Below the pieces are notes generated by a model. That model was not told where the DNA came from, did no database searches, and saw only the letters and a program-made list of their open reading frames with translations. This document shows positions 60,603 through 64,000 of a stretch of 64,000 nt of DNA, piece by piece. Location of the stretch: positions 248,001 to 312,000 of the forward strand of contig JAMXSV010000007.1 of assembly GCA_027559495.1 (NCBI GenBank), written 5' to 3'. Each line of letters opens with the position of its first letter. Position 1 is the stretch's first letter. This DNA is from Aurifilum marmelostoma. Lineage: Eukaryota; Ascomycota; Sordariomycetes; Diaporthales; Cryphonectriaceae. The translations under genes and the position numbers were made by a program.

Positions 60603-63298
60603 ATGCAGTCCAGCATCCACACCAACAACTCCTCGCCCCCGCCCTCGAAGCACGATTCTTCCACCTCCTCCCGGCGTCGTCCTCGAGTCGATTCTACCTC
60701 CTCTATGTCTCGAGCCACACCCGACCCCAAGCGGCCTAGAAGAGTACCAACAACAGGAGAACTAGGCGTTGCTGCTGAAATGATCTCTCCTCTCCACGCT
60801 CCTTCCGAACCAAAATCCGCTGCCACGACCGAGAGCCTGGCCACCGCCATGAGCATGAAGGGCCTGGGCAAGAGGCCTGAGGTGGTCTCTGGCTTCAACC
60901 CGATGTCAGGCGCCCGCAGGATCGTCATCAAGAACTTCCGCCAGAGCTCCACCAGGGCAGCCGACGTCGAGGACTACTACAAGAGGACATGGAAAGACGT
61001 GGAGGACGCGCTCATCTCGATTCTCGCCGGAGACCGGCCGCGCGTGCCCCTGGAGCGCGTGTACCGGGGCGTCGAGGACCTGTGCAGGCACAACGAGGGA
61101 GAGAAGCTTTATGCAATGCTCAAGCTCCGCTGTGAGGAGCACCTGAGCCACCAGGTCCTGGCCAAGATAAGCGACGGCTTGTTCACGTCTCACGTGGGCA
61201 TCCTGATGCAGGTCTGGACCCAATGGTCCATCTTCAACAAGCCTCTCATCACCATCCGCTCCGCCTTTAGCTTCCTGGACCGGTCGTTCCTGCTGAACAG
61301 CAAGAAACACCCCTCGATAAACGACCTCCTCCTCTCCCTGTACCGAAAGATGGTGTTCGGCGGGGAGCGGACTGGCGAGTCCCAGTATGGCTCCAGAGTG
61401 ATATCTGGGCTCTGCCAGCTGGTGGATTTCGACCGACGAGGCGATCCTGCAGCAGACCCAACGCTGTTACACAACTCCATCAACATGCTCAAGGTCCTCG
61501 GCGTCTACGGGTCCAAGTTCGAGCGCACATTTCTCTCGGCATCGAACGATTATTTCGGCGAATTTGCTGCGGAACAGTCAGGACACGGGCTCAAGAACTA
61601 CATCTCGGCGTGCGAGAGGCTGCTGAAGCACGAGGACGACAGGTGCAACCTCTTCAATTTTGACAGCACGACCAAGATCCTGCTTCTGGAGAACGCGCAC
61701 AACGTGCTCATCAGAGACTACTCGTCCCTACTGCTGAACAAGGGCGATGTCGCCAGGCTCCTGGAGCAAAACGAGGTTGAGTCGATGAGGGCGCTGTACA
61801 TGTTGTTGGGACTGTCACACCTGCAGAAGAATCTCAAGTCGCCCTTCGAGGACTACGTCCTTCAGGCCGGATCGCTTATTGTGAACGACACCGAGAATGG
61901 CGATGAGATGGTCATCAGGTTACTGGAATTCAGGCGCACTATGGACACTATGATCCGGGACGCCTTCGGGGGAGATGTCACCTTTACGTATGGCCTCAGA
62001 GACGCGTTCGTCCAGTTCATCAACGACAAGATGATCTCCTCGACGTGGGGTACCGGCACGTCCAAGGTCGGAGAGATGATCGCCAAGCACATCGACCTTC
62101 TGCTGCGAGGTGGGATCAAGGCCCTGCCAAAGTCGCTGCTCTCGGACAGCAAGGTCAAGAGCGCGGCCGAGAAGAGCGGGCAGGCGAGCACAGGTGACGA
62201 GGACGCAGAGCTGGACCGGCAGCTGGACCAGGCACTGGAGCTCTTCCGCTTCATCCAGGGCAAGGACGTCTTCGAAGCATTCTACAAGAAGGACCTGGCC
62301 CGCAGGCTACTCATGAACCGCAGCGCCAGCCAGGATGCCGAGCGGAACATGCTCTCGAAGCTCAAGAGCGAGTGTGGCTCCAACTTCACCCACAACCTCG
62401 AGCAGATGTTCAAGGACATGGAGCTCGCCAAGGACGAGATGGCAAACTACAACGCATGGTGCGAGGGGTCTGGCAAGGACAAAGGCGGGCTTGACCTCAG
62501 CGTCAGCATCCTGTCTCAGGCTGCATGGCCGTCCTATCCAGACGTGAAGATGCTAGTACCCCGCGACGTCGCCGAGAAGGTTGACCGGTTCGACTCGTAC
62601 TACAAGAACAAGCATACGGGCCGCAAACTGCTCTGGAAACACAACCTGGCGCACTGTGTGGTCAAGGCCTCCTTCGCCAAGGGGACAAAGGAGCTTCTGG
62701 TCAGCTCGATGCAGGCGACCGTCCTCGTGCTGTTCAACGAGGTATCCGACGGGCCCCTGAGCACGGAGCAGATCTCGACGGCGACTGGTCTCCAGGCGGG
62801 CGACCTAGAGCGCACACTACAGTCGCTGGCGTGCGGCAAGATACGGCCGCTGATCAAGTCGCCCAAGGGCAAAGACATCAAGCCGGGCGATACCTTTGTG
62901 GTCAACAAGACCTTTACGGACCCCAAGTATCGCATCAAGATCAACCAGATCCAGCTCAAGGAGACCAAGGCCGAGAACAAGGAGACGCACGAACGAGTCG
63001 CCGCCGACAGGCAGTTCGAGACGCAGGCAGCCATCGTCCGGATCATGAAGAGCCGCAAGACGATGACACACCCGCAGCTCGTAGCCGAAGTCATCAACCA
63101 GACCAAGAGCAGAGGCGCCATGGACCCGGCCGATATCAAGCTCAACATAGAGAAGTGCGCACACCTCTTTCGCCCCTCTATCCATTCCATCTACCGTCTG
63201 TTTTTATCGTCATACTGACCCATGTTGTCTGTTGGGATAGGCTCATTGAGAAGGAATATATTGAGCGAGAGGACGGCAAGTATACTTACCTAGCTTAA
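60603..63298 (+). CDS. CUL4: Cullin-4 scaffold of CRL4 ubiquitin ligases
   Basis: Two exons, 60603-63154 and 63241-63298; about 869 residues. A Ser/Pro-rich N-terminal extension of about 100 residues precedes RRIVIKNF, the usual start of the CUL4 body. Three cullin repeats follow, then the cullin-homology domain (LDQALELFRFIQGKDVFEAF, YKKDLARRLLMNRSAS) and the winged-helix C-terminus. The conserved neddylation lysine is in IVRIMKSRK, near residue 816. In the family Cul4 binds DDB1 adaptors and Rbx1 to ubiquitylate chromatin and replication proteins; in fungi it is linked to DNA damage response and heterochromatin. The last intron (63155-63240, donor GTGCGC, ACTGACC branch) is needed: without it the protein would lose the terminal LIEKEYIEREDGKYTYLA. 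The in-frame stop at 60588 limits the start to 60603 or a later ATG. Confidence 0.94.
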
Positions 63299-63914
63299 AC
63301 TCTTTTATGAGTGACGAAGTAGTGCTTTTCAAATGGACCCGGGGCGTTGGATGGCATGGTTGCGAATGGAAGCGTTCGGATTTGACGAGACACACGGCTG
63401 CGTGCACAGCACCAAGACTTGGTTAGAGTCGTCTGCCTAAGAAGCCTTTGAGATGGTGGCCTTGATGAAGCATCTTCAATTATCTCACCACCTGAGGGGG
63501 GGGGGATGGAAAACCCATGATGCAATCCTGTTGTTGGACACACGGTGATTTGCAAGTGTGATGATTTTGAAGGTGTTTACAGTGCTTGTGCTAGACCACC
63601 CACCAACCCCCCCCCCCCCCTCGACCCCAAAAGTGTACCCATACAATCCATGCTGCACACACCCCCCGGTCTCTGGACCCCTGCAGCAAGCCCCACCCAA
63701 AAAGTTCGAAGCGCATTCTGTTATCGATACCAAACTTTCCTAGATGGGAATCTCGACAGAAACATTCCCAACCAGACTGCCGACTATCTCTCCTCTACTC
63801 ATCTTATCTAGCAACACAAAAACATCTCTCGCCCGTAGCCCAACTCCTCCCCAGATCAAACCGCACAAAATACAAAACACACACCTACACCTCGACACAC
63901 AGTACAAAACCAAA
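63299..63914. other. Intergenic: CUL4 3' side and MRT4 promoter
   Basis: About 620 bp with no gene. It contains a G run near 63497-63505 and a C run near 63607-63620. An A/C-rich leader precedes the MRT4 start. No ribosome-biogenesis PAC or RRPE element was recognised. Confidence 0.55.
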
Positions 63915-64000
63915 ATGCCAAAGTCAAAGAGGGCCAAGACGTACCACCTCACGCAGGTGACCAAGAAGACGCGAGAGCAGAAAGAGCAGCTGTTCCAGAA
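63915..64000 (+). CDS. MRT4: Ribosome assembly factor Mrt4, 5' part only
   Basis: The first 28 codons run off the window end with no intron seen. MPKSKRAKTYHLTQVTKKTR is close to the conserved Mrt4 start (MPKSKR...HLTQV.KKTRE), and the basic, Gln/Glu-rich helix that follows fits. In the family Mrt4 is a nucleolar homologue of stalk protein P0 that holds its place on pre-60S particles. The ATG has A at -3. The tag is short, but this N-terminus is distinctive. Confidence 0.85.
   Translation, partial: MPKSKRAKTYHLTQVTKKTREQKEQLFQ

Noticed and set aside
63280..63292. ATACTTACCT, identical to the 5' end of U1 snRNA
   Set aside because: It lies inside the CUL4 C-terminal coding exon (KYTYLA) and the rest of U1 is absent.
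1..64000. Secondary-metabolite cluster, CRISPR, prophage or other mobile system
   Set aside because: All recognised genes are conserved housekeeping genes with spliceosomal introns; no such signature was seen.

Overview
The window is nuclear DNA from a filamentous ascomycete. The best fit is a Sordariomycete, but I cannot name the genus. The evidence is short introns (mostly 58-180 bp) with CTGAC/CTAAC-type branch points close to YAG acceptors, GC-rich codons, C/T-rich leaders, and housekeeping proteins whose exon layout and motifs match fungal families. I see no bacterial, viral or transposon sequence.

Layout. 1-12.3 kb holds four genes in tandem on the + strand: a 5'-truncated neurochondrin-like protein, the SWR1 subunit Swc2 (YL1 family), the FACT subunit Pob3, and the tRNA exportin Los1. 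Los1 converges on a minus-strand aspartyl aminopeptidase (13.4-15.3 kb). A gene-free stretch of about 9.8 kb (15.3-25.1 kb) follows; it is full of microsatellites and C/G homopolymers and ends in a pyrimidine-rich leader. Then come Mediator subunit Med15 (25.1-29.8 kb, +), a Whi5/Nrm1-type G1/S repressor (31.3-32.6 kb, +), mitochondrial DNA polymerase gamma Mip1 (34.7-38.3 kb, -) and a RING protein with SUMO-interaction-like motifs that resembles a SUMO-targeted ubiquitin ligase (41.1-43.0 kb, +). Nucleoporin Nup192 (44.1-49.4 kb, -) and the checkpoint kinase Tel1/ATM (50.4-59.6 kb, +) are transcribed divergently. Cullin-4 (60.6-63.3 kb, +) and the start of ribosome assembly factor Mrt4 (63.9 kb to the window end, +) close the window.

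The genes do not form a pathway cluster. Many act in chromatin, DNA maintenance or nuclear transport (Swc2, Pob3, Med15, Tel1, Cul4, the RING ligase, Nup192, Los1), but these are core genes scattered in most fungi and their proximity is probably chance.

The points most worth a second look are: a one-base disruption of the essential POB3 frame at a run of eight C; a possible dual cytosol/mitochondrion start for the aminopeptidase; a probable GC-AG intron in NUP192; tiny 5' exons in TEL1; MluI-box sites upstream of the G1/S repressor and POB3; and the gene-free, repeat-rich 9.8 kb block before MED15. I found no convincing previously undescribed system. All splice sites were placed by eye from frame continuity, GT/AG signals and family similarity, with no transcript data.
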